This document shows positions 9,020 through 17,778 of a stretch of DNA of 64,000 nucleotides, piece after piece. The DNA lies in NCBI GenBank assembly GCA_030017655.1, contig JASEIM010000002.1, forward strand, positions 62,001-126,000. Reading direction: 5' to 3'. Every line of letters begins with the position of its first letter. The stretch's first letter is position 1. Made by a program: the position numbers and the translations under genes. Under the pieces are notes generated by a model. That model made no database searches. It was not told the origin of the DNA and was given only the letters and a program-made list of their open reading frames with translations. The stretch comes from Methanobacterium sp. Its GTDB lineage: Archaea; Methanobacteriota; Methanobacteria; Methanobacteriales; Methanobacteriaceae.

Positions 9020-9277
9020 TTACTGTCTAAAAGCTATGATATACAGAGCAGCTATAACTATTAGATACCCAAATCCTCTAATTAGCACTAAACCCGCTTC
9101 TGAGCTCGCATATCCAAGAATAACTGCAAGATGTGAAATACCAAAGAGGCCAAATGCCACACCAATATAAAGAGGAAGCGCATTATCCATCTTTTTATAT
9201 CCCATATAACCCAGAAATACTATTATTATGCAAAAAAAGAGATTAACAATAGTTACAGGATCATACACCACTGCCAT
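9020..9277 (-). CDS. Small three-segment membrane protein
   Basis: An 85-residue hydrophobic protein with three predicted membrane segments, the first in residues 8-27, then two after a short K-K-M-D loop. ATG 9277 lies six bases after GGTGA, better than the TTG at 9283. It resembles the membrane repeats that precede sensor domains in methanobacterial kinases, but this is a loose impression. No function can be assigned. AT-rich gaps of about 290 bp (8731-9019) and 128 bp flank it; I see nothing further in them. Confidence 0.65.
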   Translation of the reverse strand: MAVVYDPVTIVNLFFCIIIVFLGYMGYKKMDNALPLYIGVAFGLFGISHLAVILGYASSEAGLVLIRGFGYLIVIAALYIIAFRQ

Positions 9278-9405
9278 GTTCAATCACCAATTAGATGTTT
9301 ATAACAAATTATATATAAATTTTATTAAATAAGAAAGACCTGTTATCACTTATTTAATAGCATATAGTATTAAACAAGTTAAATATTCTTAAAACTTAAA
9401 CTTTG

Positions 9406-9874
9406 ATGATTAGAATGATTATTAAAAGAGCTAAAGAATCTGATTTAAGTGAAATACTTTCCCTTCAAAAAAAAGCTTATCAAAGCGAGGCAGAAATTTA
9501 TAACGGCTTTAAAATCCCTCCCCTCCTACAAACTCTGGATGAAATAAAAGATGAATTTAAGAAGGGCATATTTCTGAAAGCAGTTGAAAATGAGAAAATA
9601 ATTGGCTCTGTAATGGGAAATTTAATAGATTCAGAAACTTGTTATATAGGAAGACTTATTATACACCCTGATTTCCAAAATCAGGGCATAGAAACAAAAT
9701 ATAATGAAAGAAATAGAAGATAAATTTAGCTACTGTAAAAAATATGAGATTATAACTGGCCATAAATCTGAAAAAAACATCAAATTGTATGAAAAACTCA
9801 ATTACAACATATATAAAATGGAAAAACTTACAGAAAATTTGAATTTAATATATTTAGAGAAGATAAACTTATAA
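9406..9874 (+). pseudogene. GNAT acetyltransferase gene split by a frameshift
   Basis: The first frame (from ATG 9406 or 9415) gives about 100 residues of a GNAT N-acetyltransferase: I-I-K-R-A-K-E-S-D-L at the N-terminus and the acetyl-CoA region G-R-L-I-I-H-P-D-F-Q-N-Q-G-I. It stops at 9723. The +1 frame from 9704 continues in register as the expected C-terminus (K-E-I-E-D-K-F, then N-I-K-L-Y-E-K-L-N-Y and L-E-K-I-N-L) and stops at 9874. One extra base near 9690-9705, in an A/T-rich run, explains the break. It may be a true pseudogene or a sequencing error. Confidence 0.75.
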
Positions 9875-9916
9875 AAATATCATATTTTTCCATTTATAAC
9901 TAAAAGGAGTAAAATC

Positions 9917-10732
9917 ATGACAAAAATAGGATTCATTGGTTACGGAAGCATGGGCAGCATGATAATAAAAGGTTTTTTATCCTCCGATGTATTAAAACCC
10001 CATGAAATAGTCATTTCAAATAGAACAAAGAACAAACTTACAGATATTAAAAAACAGCATCCACAAATTGAAATAACAGACGATAATCATGATTTAGCAA
10101 ATAAATGCGATAAAATATTCCTATTTGTAAGCACATCCTCTGTTAAAAAGATAATTGAAGAAATAAAAAATTATCTTTCAAATAAATCCCATATCATTTA
10201 TATTTCTGCAGGATTAACAACTGAAAATGTGGAGAGCCTCTTTCAAGGAAAAATTACTAAAGTAATCCCAAGTTTAACTTCTGAAGTTAATGAAGGAGTT
10301 TCTCTGATCTATCACAATGAAAAAGTGACTGAAAATGAATCTGAATTTGTAAACAATCTATTCAATTCAATTAGCACTGCAAAAATTATTGAAGAAAATA
10401 ATTTTGAGGTGGGAACAGTTTTAACAAGCTGTTCTCCGGCATTTATTGCCAAATTTTTTATGGAATTTGCCAGAAAATGTGCAGAAAACAGTAATATCAG
10501 TCAAAAAGAAGCGGATGAAATGGTTATAAAAACGCTTTATGGAACTGCAAAACTGCTTCATGATAAAAATATGAGCTTTGAAGAAATTATTTCACGAGTA
10601 GCAACAAAAGGCGGCATCACAGAAGAAGGTATCAGAGTTATGGATAAAAACTTACCTCTTCTCTTTGATAAACTTCTTAAAACCACTTTAAAAAAGCGTA
10701 AAATAATAAAAGAAAAATTAAAAGATCAATAA
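9917..10732 (+). CDS. proC: Pyrroline-5-carboxylate reductase (ProC) family protein
   Basis: A 271-residue NAD(P)-dependent reductase. The N-terminal Rossmann motif is G-F-I-G-Y-G-S-M-G, followed by a strand of the type I-F-L-F-V-S-T. The C-terminal dimerisation domain holds T-K-G-G-I-T-E-E-G, the counterpart of the ProC signature (usually P-G-G-T-T). ProC makes proline from pyrroline-5-carboxylate. Because the signature departs slightly from the consensus, a related reductase of the ProC/ComER group is possible. ATG 9917 has AAGGAGTAAAATC upstream. It is followed by an inverted repeat and tRNA genes. Confidence 0.75.
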   Translation: MTKIGFIGYGSMGSMIIKGFLSSDVLKPHEIVISNRTKNKLTDIKKQHPQIEITDDNHDLANKCDKIFLFVSTSSVKKIIEEIKNYLSNKSHIIYISAGLTTENVESLFQGKITKVIPSLTSEVNEGVSLIYHNEKVTENESEFVNNLFNSISTAKIIEENNFEVGTVLTSCSPAFIAKFFMEFARKCAENSNISQKEADEMVIKTLYGTAKLLHDKNMSFEEIISRVATKGGITEEGIRVMDKNLPLLFDKLLKTTLKKRKIIKEKLKDQ

Positions 10733-10802
10733 CTATAATTTTATACTTTATTTTAAAAATAGGAAAGATTTAAAACGTTAAAAACTAAAGTAGTTATTTA
10801 TT

Positions 10803-10830
10803 GAAATTTTGAATTTAATATTCAAATTTC
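10803..10830. repeat. Imperfect inverted repeat between proC and tRNA-Cys
   Basis: GAAATTTTGAAT (10803-10814) pairs with ATTCAAATTTC (10820-10830) with a single bulged base and a 5-nt loop. It could end the proC transcript or simply be AT-rich symmetry. Confidence 0.4.
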
Positions 10831-10864
10831 ACCAATTTTTAAGATATTGTTTCACTCCGTAAGG

Positions 10865-10898
10865 TTTAAATACCAACAACATATAATGTATCTAATGC
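10865..10898 (+). promoter_or_regulatory. Stable-RNA promoter for tRNA-Cys
   Basis: A TATA box TTTAAATA (10865-10872) lies about 27 bp before an ATGC start-site motif (10895-10898). This is the box A/box B layout known for methanogen tRNA and rRNA promoters. The tRNA begins 11-14 bp further on, leaving a short 5' leader. Confidence 0.6.
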
Positions 10899-10908
10899 GC
10901 TATGGTAT

Positions 10909-10981
<73 letters not shown>

Positions 10982-11007
10982 CCAATTTTTAAATAAATTA
11001 TTATCGA

Positions 11008-11154
<147 letters not shown>

Positions 11155-11165
11155 CTTCCCCTTAT

Positions 11166-11182
11166 CAAACGCATAGTGTTTG
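11166..11182. repeat. Short palindrome with 3-nt loop after tRNA-Trp
   Basis: CAAACGC (11166-11172), loop ATA, GTGTTTG (11176-11182): seven pairs including one G-U. It has the same arm-3 nt-arm design as palindromes elsewhere in the window and could mark the tRNA transcript end. Confidence 0.5.
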
Positions 11183-11280
11183 AGAGCTTTTTACTTTTAA
11201 ATTAAACCATTATTATAAAACTCATTAAATATAACTTATTTTAAATGCTAAATTTAATTAATTAATAAAAGTGTGATTAA

Positions 11281-11901
11281 ATGAAAAAATTTAACAATAT
11301 CACAATGATTGAGGGCACTGGATTTGACTCTAATATTTATCTTTTTGATGATGTGATCGTTGACACAGGGACAGGAGAAAACTTTGAATATGTGCTTAAT
11401 TCAATCAAAAACGCCGGTTTTAATATTGCCAAAGATATTAAGCGTGTTGTAAATACACATTGTCATTTTGACCATACCGGTGGAAACCATTTTTTCAATG
11501 CAAAAATCGGCATTCACGAAGCAGATGCTCCTGCACTTGAAAAGGGAGATAATATTGCAACTGCAGCTTATATGTTCGGGAAAAATCTTGAACCAGCGAA
11601 AGTTGATTTTCATCTTAAAGAAGGGGATAAAATCAATGATTTTGAGGTAATTCATACTCCAGGACATACTATTGGCGGAATATGCCTTTATGATGGTGAA
11701 ACATTAATATCTGGCGATACTGTATTTGCCGATGGAGGATTTGGAAGATATGATATTGGAGGGGATATTAACATGCTCAGGGAGTCTATACAAAAATTAA
11801 CCGAACTTGACGTAGAATATCTCCTTCCAGGACACGGCCCTGCAGTTAGTAACGGTTCTGAACACATTAATATGTCCTATAGAATTATCAAAAGTTTTTA
11901 A
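11281..11901 (+). CDS. Metallo-beta-lactamase-fold hydrolase
   Basis: A 206-residue cytoplasmic protein. The zinc motif T-H60-C-H62-F-D64-H65 is complete, followed by P-G-H-T-I-G-G, S-G-D-T-V-F and P-G-H-G-P, which supply the remaining His and Asp ligands. The family includes glyoxalase II-like thioesterases, lactonases and persulfide dioxygenases; length and motif spacing fit the glyoxalase II-like single-domain group. The substrate cannot be named. The GTG-rich leader before ATG 11281 (AAAAGTGTGATTAA) offers a GTGA SD. Confidence 0.88.
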   Translation: MKKFNNITMIEGTGFDSNIYLFDDVIVDTGTGENFEYVLNSIKNAGFNIAKDIKRVVNTHCHFDHTGGNHFFNAKIGIHEADAPALEKGDNIATAAYMFGKNLEPAKVDFHLKEGDKINDFEVIHTPGHTIGGICLYDGETLISGDTVFADGGFGRYDIGGDINMLRESIQKLTELDVEYLLPGHGPAVSNGSEHINMSYRIIKSF

Positions 11902-11954
11902 TTACTCTTCAATTTATTTTAAAATATTATTTTCTTTAAAATAAAAGAAAATAC

Positions 11955-12899
11955 CTAATTTTGAGGAATAAGCACTTTCATATTATTATTGTGATATCCT
12001 GTATCAATAACATCAAAATATGTTAATTCCCATACATTTCCATTATAACTGGCATTTATACAGGGATAATATCCGTCCCATTTGAAATTTTGAACTTCAG
12101 GGAGATTATTTGCTTTATCAATAGCTTCTTGAGCCGATTGAACGCTGCCACCCATGACCTTAAGGCTTTGAACTGTTTTTGTATCTGATTGTTCTTTATT
12201 TAATGTGTTGTAGTTGAATGAATGATATGTGCTGTTTTTATTATCGCTTTCAACAATTGTCCATGTGAAAATGTCCATTGTGGGATATGCAGTTATATAT
12301 GTGAAATTTCCACTTACTGGATTATCATCAATTGCATTAATCTTTTCATAAGCCCTGATTCCTCCAAAAGAAAATAAAATAATCATGAAAATTGCCATTG
12401 CCCCCTTCTTGTACTTCATATCCATTTTCAGGTAAAGAACAGATAAAACAATGAGCGCTATAACCGCAGTGGTTATATCAATGTAATAATAAATTTCCGC
12501 ACTAAATCTTTCAAGCGTAAATGGATAAAGAAGAGGTATACCTCTTGATGTTAAAAAATCAAGGAATAAATGAATAATTGCACCGAAATAAGCTATTCCA
12601 ACTGTTTTAAAGGTAAATTCCACAGATATATCGCGTTTTATTATATTTCCTATGAATTCATTTATCCTTTTTCTGGATATAATATATAAAAAAAGCGTTG
12701 AAGTAACTGCTGCAAAAATAAAGGAATGTGTAATTCCCCTATGCGAAAAAACAAATAATGATGGAATTAACAAGCCAATCCATGATATGAATGTATCAAA
12801 ATCAATTGAAATACCCCCAAATCCACCTGCAAGCTTATTTTTGCTTTTGAGGGCAAATAAAATGATGAAGGGAACTAAAAAATGAGTAAAAAAATCCAT
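11955..12899 (-). CDS. Membrane-bound metal-dependent hydrolase (YdjM/DUF457-like)
   Basis: A 314-residue protein with about five membrane segments in the N-terminal two thirds. The family His motifs H-R-G-I-T-H-S and H-L-F-L-D-F-L-T-S-R-G lie at the membrane face and are thought to bind a metal. The C-terminal ~110 residues form an extra soluble domain with several W/Y residues (residues ~200-314), not usual in the short members. The reaction is unknown. A shorter family member lies at 29170-29835. Confidence 0.78.
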   Translation of the reverse strand: MDFFTHFLVPFIILFALKSKNKLAGGFGGISIDFDTFISWIGLLIPSLFVFSHRGITHSFIFAAVTSTLFLYIISRKRINEFIGNIIKRDISVEFTFKTVGIAYFGAIIHLFLDFLTSRGIPLLYPFTLERFSAEIYYYIDITTAVIALIVLSVLYLKMDMKYKKGAMAIFMIILFSFGGIRAYEKINAIDDNPVSGNFTYITAYPTMDIFTWTIVESDNKNSTYHSFNYNTLNKEQSDTKTVQSLKVMGGSVQSAQEAIDKANNLPEVQNFKWDGYYPCINASYNGNVWELTYFDVIDTGYHNNNMKVLIPQN

Positions 12900-12930
12900 G
12901 TTATGCTCTCATTAAAATAATTATTTAAAC

Positions 12931-13581
12931 TTATTTTGTGCACATTTTAACTACATCTTTAATAGCATCAGTTTTAACGAGAATTGAAATTTTATCTCCT
13001 TCATTTAAAACCATATCATCTTTAGGAATGGTTATTTCGCCATTTTTATACACGGCAACTATTATAAAGTCATCCGTAGGGCTAATATCACCTACATGCT
13101 TACCGATGACCTTCTTATTTTTTATTGTAATATCCAGTATTTCTGCATCTCCTTTTCCTATCACTATTAAATCAGCTACTTTAGGTCTGGTTATTAATTT
13201 TTCAAGATAACCAGCTGCTGTCAGTTCAGGACTTATAACATCATCTATGCCTACTTTTTTAAATGCTTCCTCATGATCAGGGTTACTTAGTCTTGCAATG
13301 ATTTTTGAGATATTGTATTGCTTAACAAGTATGCAGGATAAAAGGTTTGCTTCATCATTTCCTGTAGCTGCAACAAAAACGTCTGCTTCCCCAACATTGG
13401 CTTCTTCAAGAGTTTTGGTATCTGTACCATTGCCGCAAATAACCAGTGCATCCAGTTCTGCTGCGGCATTACTGCATAAATGCTCATCATTTTCAATAAG
13501 GGTAACATCATGCCCTCTACTAACAAGATTAGATGCAAGGTGCAATCCAACTCTTCCAGCACCCATTATGACTATATACAT
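12931..13581 (-). CDS. trkA: TrkA-type potassium uptake regulatory subunit
   Basis: A 216-residue cytoplasmic protein with an RCK/TrkA-N Rossmann domain (I-M-G-A-G-R-V-G, ligand-binding Glu/Asp after the second strand) and a TrkA-C domain from about residue 135. It binds NAD(H) or other nucleotides and gates the TrkH channel. ATG 13581 sits five bases after GGTGA; upstream in-frame codons would enter that SD. The partner membrane subunit lies 104 bp upstream on the same strand, so the pair encodes one Trk/Ktr system. Confidence 0.92.
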   Translation of the reverse strand: MYIVIMGAGRVGLHLASNLVSRGHDVTLIENDEHLCSNAAAELDALVICGNGTDTKTLEEANVGEADVFVAATGNDEANLLSCILVKQYNISKIIARLSNPDHEEAFKKVGIDDVISPELTAAGYLEKLITRPKVADLIVIGKGDAEILDITIKNKKVIGKHVGDISPTDDFIIVAVYKNGEITIPKDDMVLNEGDKISILVKTDAIKDVVKMCTK

Positions 13582-13684
13582 ATAATTCACCAATTAACTG
13601 TATTAAATTTAAGATATTTTCCAGTAGAAACTATCCAATTTTCAACTATTTCGCATCATACTATAAAAAGATTTCAATGAAAAT

Positions 13685-15121
13685 CTAAAATCTTTTAAAT
13701 GCATCTATTGATGCTCTTAATAAAACAAGTACAGGGATTATTTCAAGTCTTCCAATCCACATATTAAAAATCAGGAAAATTTGAGGGATATGAGGCATTG
13801 TTGAGGATGTTATACCCATCGAAAGCCCCACATTTCCTTGCGCTGAACAGACCTCATAAAGAGAGTTTAAGGCATCATAACCATACTGTACAAAGACAAG
13901 CCAGCTGATAAAAATGAAAATAAGATAAATAAAGGCATAAGAACCTGCTTCTTTAATTTCTACATCAGATACGGGTTTACCTGATATTTTTTTTGGCAAA
14001 ACAGAACCTTCAGGGGCCACTATTCTTACAATCTCCCAGTAAATCCCTTTTAAAGCTGTAATAACTCTAATAAGCTTAAGTGCACCAGTAGTGGAACCCG
14101 CAGCAGCCCCAACAATCATTAAAAGAATTATAGATATTTTTGCATACTGGGGCCATGCAATCATGGTATTTAATGGAGGAATACTTGAACCAGTACATGT
14201 TATTGCAGATACTACATGAAAAAAAGCTTCTATTGGTATAAAATTTGCATTTACAATTAAAAGTATTGAAAATATAATAATCAAGATAATCATGGTCTGA
14301 AATTGAATATCCTTTAATCCAGCCTTAATTTTCCCATTTAAAGCTTTATAATGCACAAGAAAACTTGTACCTCCCAAAATCATTAGAAAAATTGTTATAA
14401 TATAAATCACATTGCTATGATACGCTCCAATATTATCATTGTTAATGGACATTCCACCAGTTGCTAAGTTAGTAAATGTATTATTTATAGCATCAAAAAG
14501 AGGCATTCCTGCAAAAACATACAAAATAATCCCTAAAGCAGTGTAAAAAAGATATATCCACCATATTGCTTTCACAGTTCCAAGGATGCTTGGCCTTATC
14601 TTCTCTTCTCTGGCTTCGGACTTATATAATCTTGCTGCAGCTGTCCCTGGTCTTATTAATATTCCAATAACCACAATAACAACACCAAGCCCTCCAATCC
14701 ACTGTTCAATACTCCTCAAAAAGAGAACTGATTTAGAGAGTATCTCAACATCAGAAAATATAGAAAGGCCACTTCCAGTCCATGCAGACATACTTTCAAA
14801 ATAAGCATTTAAAAATGAGATATTTGCCGCTTGCATTAAAATAAGACTTCCTATTAATGCCGCCCAAAGCCATGCAATTGAAGCTATTATCATACCATGT
14901 TTAAGGGCAATTCTACCACTCTTACCTTCAAATATCTTCCTTAAAATAAAACCCAACAAAATAGACATTCCTGACGGAATTATAAATGAAATATAGTTCC
15001 CTTCATTATAAATTAAGGCAACTAATAATGGTATTAGCGTTACTACACCAATACCTATCATTATCAAGCCTAACTGTTCTGCTATTATAAAAAAATCTCT
15101 TTTTCTAAGTTGCCCAATCAT
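13685..15121 (-). CDS. trkH: TrkH/KtrB-type potassium transporter membrane subunit
   Basis: A 478-residue integral membrane protein of the superfamily of K transporters, built of four membrane-pore-membrane units. Pore-loop segments are visible, for instance S-A-W-T-G-S-G near residue 110, N-L-A-T-G-G, I-T-C-T-G-S and A-Q-G-N-V-G-L-S. The conserved Gly in each loop forms the selectivity filter. It works with the TrkA protein encoded just downstream. Its start (ATG 15121) lies in a 91-bp gap before the stomatin-like gene on the same strand. Confidence 0.92.
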   Translation of the reverse strand: MIGQLRKRDFFIIAEQLGLIMIGIGVVTLIPLLVALIYNEGNYISFIIPSGMSILLGFILRKIFEGKSGRIALKHGMIIASIAWLWAALIGSLILMQAANISFLNAYFESMSAWTGSGLSIFSDVEILSKSVLFLRSIEQWIGGLGVVIVVIGILIRPGTAAARLYKSEAREEKIRPSILGTVKAIWWIYLFYTALGIILYVFAGMPLFDAINNTFTNLATGGMSINNDNIGAYHSNVIYIITIFLMILGGTSFLVHYKALNGKIKAGLKDIQFQTMIILIIIFSILLIVNANFIPIEAFFHVVSAITCTGSSIPPLNTMIAWPQYAKISIILLMIVGAAAGSTTGALKLIRVITALKGIYWEIVRIVAPEGSVLPKKISGKPVSDVEIKEAGSYAFIYLIFIFISWLVFVQYGYDALNSLYEVCSAQGNVGLSMGITSSTMPHIPQIFLIFNMWIGRLEIIPVLVLLRASIDAFKRF

Positions 15122-15212
15122 TGATATCGTATTTAGATACTCAAGCAGAATATATAAATATAACCATTAATCTTTAAAAATAAATAAGTAGGTGTTTATT
15201 AAAGAATTTCAC

Positions 15213-15983
15213 CTATTTTAATAGTCCTTCTGAGTCCATGTATTTCTTTATGTCTTTAATAGTTGACATAAACTGTGCAGGGAATATTATAGTTGAATTT
15301 TTCTCTGCAGATATCTCAGAAAGAACCTGTAAATTCCTGAGCTGAAGTGCAACAGGATGTGCCGCTATTACATCTGCTGCCTCTCCAAGTTTCGCTGCTG
15401 ATAAAAATTCGCCCTCTGCAGCGATGATTTTAGCCCTTTTATCCCTTTCTGCTTCTGCTTGCCTTGCCATTGCCCTTTGCATTGTTTCTGGAAGTCTTAT
15501 ATCCTTAATTTCCACAGCAGTAATTTGAACTCCCCATGGTTCGCTGTGTTTATCTATTATTTCTTTAATTCTCTCGTTTATCTTAGAAGTTGAAGATAAA
15601 ACATCATCCAAAAGAAACTGCCCTATAACATTCCTCATGGTGGTTTGAGCAATCTGATTCACAGCTCTATTATAATTCTCAATGGCTACCACAGCATCGT
15701 AAGCATTAACAACTTTAAAATACGCTACAGCTGCAACATCTATTGAAACATTGTCCTGAGTGATTATATTCTGTGAGGGAATAGGCATAGTAACAATCCT
15801 GAGGGAAACTTTTACCATCCTATCAACTACAGGTATAATAAGACGAAGCCCAGGTTCTCTAACTCCAATTACTTTTCCAAGACGAAAAACAACCCCTTTT
15901 TCATACTGGTTTACTATGCGTATCGAAAGGCCCAAAATAATTAGAACAATAATCCCAATGATAATGAGTGTTATTAGATCCAT
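15213..15983 (-). CDS. SPFH/band 7 stomatin-like membrane protein
   Basis: A 256-residue protein with one N-terminal membrane segment (residues 2-20) and a band 7 domain starting V-N-Q-Y-E-K-G-V-V-F-R-L-G, a highly conserved stomatin/slipin sequence. The second half is an Ala/Glu-rich coiled coil typical of oligomerising prohibitin-like proteins. These proteins form ring-shaped membrane scaffolds and are often linked to membrane proteases or channels. It has no NfeD protease neighbour here. The SD GGAGG lies just upstream of ATG 15983. The next 257 bp (to 16240) hold only AT-rich sequence. Confidence 0.88.
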   Translation of the reverse strand: MDLITLIIIGIIVLIILGLSIRIVNQYEKGVVFRLGKVIGVREPGLRLIIPVVDRMVKVSLRIVTMPIPSQNIITQDNVSIDVAAVAYFKVVNAYDAVVAIENYNRAVNQIAQTTMRNVIGQFLLDDVLSSTSKINERIKEIIDKHSEPWGVQITAVEIKDIRLPETMQRAMARQAEAERDKRAKIIAAEGEFLSAAKLGEAADVIAAHPVALQLRNLQVLSEISAEKNSTIIFPAQFMSTIKDIKKYMDSEGLLK

Positions 15984-16240
15984 CTAAAACCTCCTTATAT
16001 TTTTCTAATATTTATGTTCAAGCTACTTATTATAATTTTAAAATAATGATCCCCTAAAAATAGAATAAAAATTTTCTTTGAATTTTTTAACCATGAAAAA
16101 CTATTCTAACTGTAATTAAGACAAATAAAAAAAGAAAATTTTTGAAATGTTCTGAAATTTATAAATATGATGTCAGTATATAGCTTGAACAATTGATATC
16201 ATAAAAAAAAATAAAAAACTTATTCATTGAGAGTGATTTC

Positions 16241-16660
16241 ATGGTTTCTACAATACTCTGTCCAAGATGTAAAACTAAAAATGCTAAAAACGCCGAAGTT
16301 TGTTATAATTGTAAAAAGCCTCTAAAACCATCAAAAAAATCTCCTGAAAAATCAGGTAAAGAATCTTCCAACTCTTCTAAAAGACCTTTATTATCCTATT
16401 TTAACAGAAAATCAATTAATTTAAAAATAATTGCAATAGGATTAATAATATTTATTTTAGGTAACATAATCTTTTTAGAAATTGCAGAGGATTATTCTGT
16501 GTTAATTTCCGGGTTTATTACACTGCTGTTTGCCTATCTTGCATTTAAAAGGTTTTATAAATTTGATGATATAAGAGACTTAGAAGTTAAAGTACTTATT
16601 AACTATCTAATTATAGCATTTATAGGTATTTTAGTTCTTATAGCTTGGTATTTAATTTAA
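16241..16660 (+). CDS. Zinc-ribbon membrane protein of unknown function
   Basis: A 139-residue protein. The N-terminus holds a zinc ribbon, C-P-R-C-K-T-K-N-A and C-Y-N-C-K-K-P (residues 7-27). A Lys/Ser-rich linker follows, then four hydrophobic segments arranged as two hairpins (residues ~60-135). Such zinc-ribbon plus membrane proteins are common in methanogens and have no assigned function. ATG 16241 is preceded by GAGAGTGATTTC. It stands alone, with AT-rich flanks. Confidence 0.72.
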   Translation: MVSTILCPRCKTKNAKNAEVCYNCKKPLKPSKKSPEKSGKESSNSSKRPLLSYFNRKSINLKIIAIGLIIFILGNIIFLEIAEDYSVLISGFITLLFAYLAFKRFYKFDDIRDLEVKVLINYLIIAFIGILVLIAWYLI

Positions 16661-16817
16661 TACTCTATTATATTTTTTAAAATTAACTGAAGATCATAGT
16701 TACAAGCTATAATTCAAAAAAAGTAATTACAAAGCAATTTTACATTTAAAATAAATAAAAATTCAAGAAAATATTAAAAAAATAATTTTTTCAAGAATTA
16801 AAAATAATTTTAATTAT

Positions 16818-17060
16818 TTATTCAACTATATCCGCAAAACCGAAGTTTCTTCTTGTTGAATTGATTTTAATTTTAACTTCATCACCGAGTTTTGCACCTG
16901 AAACAAAGACTACAAACCCTTCTATTCTTGCGATTCCGTCGCCATCTCTTCCAACATCTTCAATTTTAACATCGTATTCGTCTCCTACATTAATAGGAGC
17001 AGAATTTCCTCTATCTGAGAAATTATCTCTTCCGTAATTATTTCTAAACAATTTATTCAC
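16818..17060 (-). CDS. TRAM-domain RNA-binding protein
   Basis: An 80-residue protein consisting of an Asn/Arg-rich tail and one TRAM domain (V-G-D-E-Y-D-V-K-I-E-D, then G-D-G-I-A-R-I-E-G-F-V-V-F-V). Stand-alone TRAM proteins in methanogenic archaea bind RNA and behave as cold-shock-like RNA chaperones. The start is GTG 17060, or TTG 17051 if the SD-like AGGATGTGA is used; the TRAM domain is intact either way. An 8-bp perfect inverted repeat lies in the leader (17069-17087). Confidence 0.88.
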   Translation of the reverse strand: MNKLFRNNYGRDNFSDRGNSAPINVGDEYDVKIEDVGRDGDGIARIEGFVVFVSGAKLGDEVKIKINSTRRNFGFADIVE

Positions 17061-17068
17061 ATCCTAAA

Positions 17069-17087
17069 TAAGCCAAGAATTGGCTTA
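17069..17087. repeat. Perfect inverted repeat in the TRAM gene leader
   Basis: TAAGCCAA (17069-17076), loop GAA, TTGGCTTA (17080-17087). It lies 9 bp upstream of the TRAM start codon, between any promoter and the SD. It could act as an operator or as an RNA hairpin. It belongs to the same 3-nt-loop design seen at 53640, 55186-55305 and 58481. Confidence 0.65.
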
Positions 17088-17181
17088 CCATACAGTATAA
17101 TTTGAAGACTTATAAATGTTGTTATTGGACTTATCATAAATGTGATCATAAATTTATAAAGTAATCTACAAAGATATAAAT

Positions 17182-17664
17182 ATGATAGGTATAATGTCAG
17201 ATTCACATGATAATTTAGATACTATTAAAAAAGCTGTGGATTTCTTTAACGACTCCGAAGTAGAACTGGTTATACATGCCGGAGATTTAATATCTCCTTT
17301 CACAGCTAAAGAGTTTAAAAATCTTAATTGTGAATTTAAAGCTGTTTTTGGTAATAATGATGGGGAGAAAGATGGTTTAAGACATTTTTTTAAGGATATG
17401 TGCTTTTTAGACAGTTTAATAGAGCTTGATATACATAAGAAGAAAATTGCAGTTAATCACGGTACAAATGAAACCATTATTGACGCTTTAGTTAAAAGCA
17501 GGAAATATGATGTTGTTGTAAGGGGCCATACTCATAAATTAGAGATAATAGAAGGGGAAACATTAGTTATAAACCCCGGAGAAACATGCGGTTATTTATC
17601 AGGAGAAAAAACTGTCGTACTGCTCGATCCGACAGATTTAAGTTATGAAACCAAATTTTTATAG
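17182..17664 (+). CDS. Metallophosphoesterase of the YfcE/MJ0936 family
   Basis: A 160-residue calcineurin-like phosphoesterase. The metal-binding signatures are in order: S-D-S-H (residues 6-9), H-A-G-D, F-G-N-N-D, V-N-H-G and G-H-T-H. Length and motif spacing match the small archaeal MJ0936/YfcE phosphodiesterases, which hydrolyse phosphodiester bonds in vitro with Ni or Mn. The physiological substrate is not known. There is no obvious SD before ATG 17182, and a TATA-like stretch lies close upstream, so the message may be leaderless. Confidence 0.9.
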   Translation: MIGIMSDSHDNLDTIKKAVDFFNDSEVELVIHAGDLISPFTAKEFKNLNCEFKAVFGNNDGEKDGLRHFFKDMCFLDSLIELDIHKKKIAVNHGTNETIIDALVKSRKYDVVVRGHTHKLEIIEGETLVINPGETCGYLSGEKTVVLLDPTDLSYETKFL

Positions 17665-17778
17665 TTTTAAAAATTTATCTATATAATTAAAATTTATATA
17701 AAACTCATATTTAATTTCACTCCGTTAGATTATGATTTTATACTGAATTAAATTACAAAAATATTTGGTACAAGAAAA

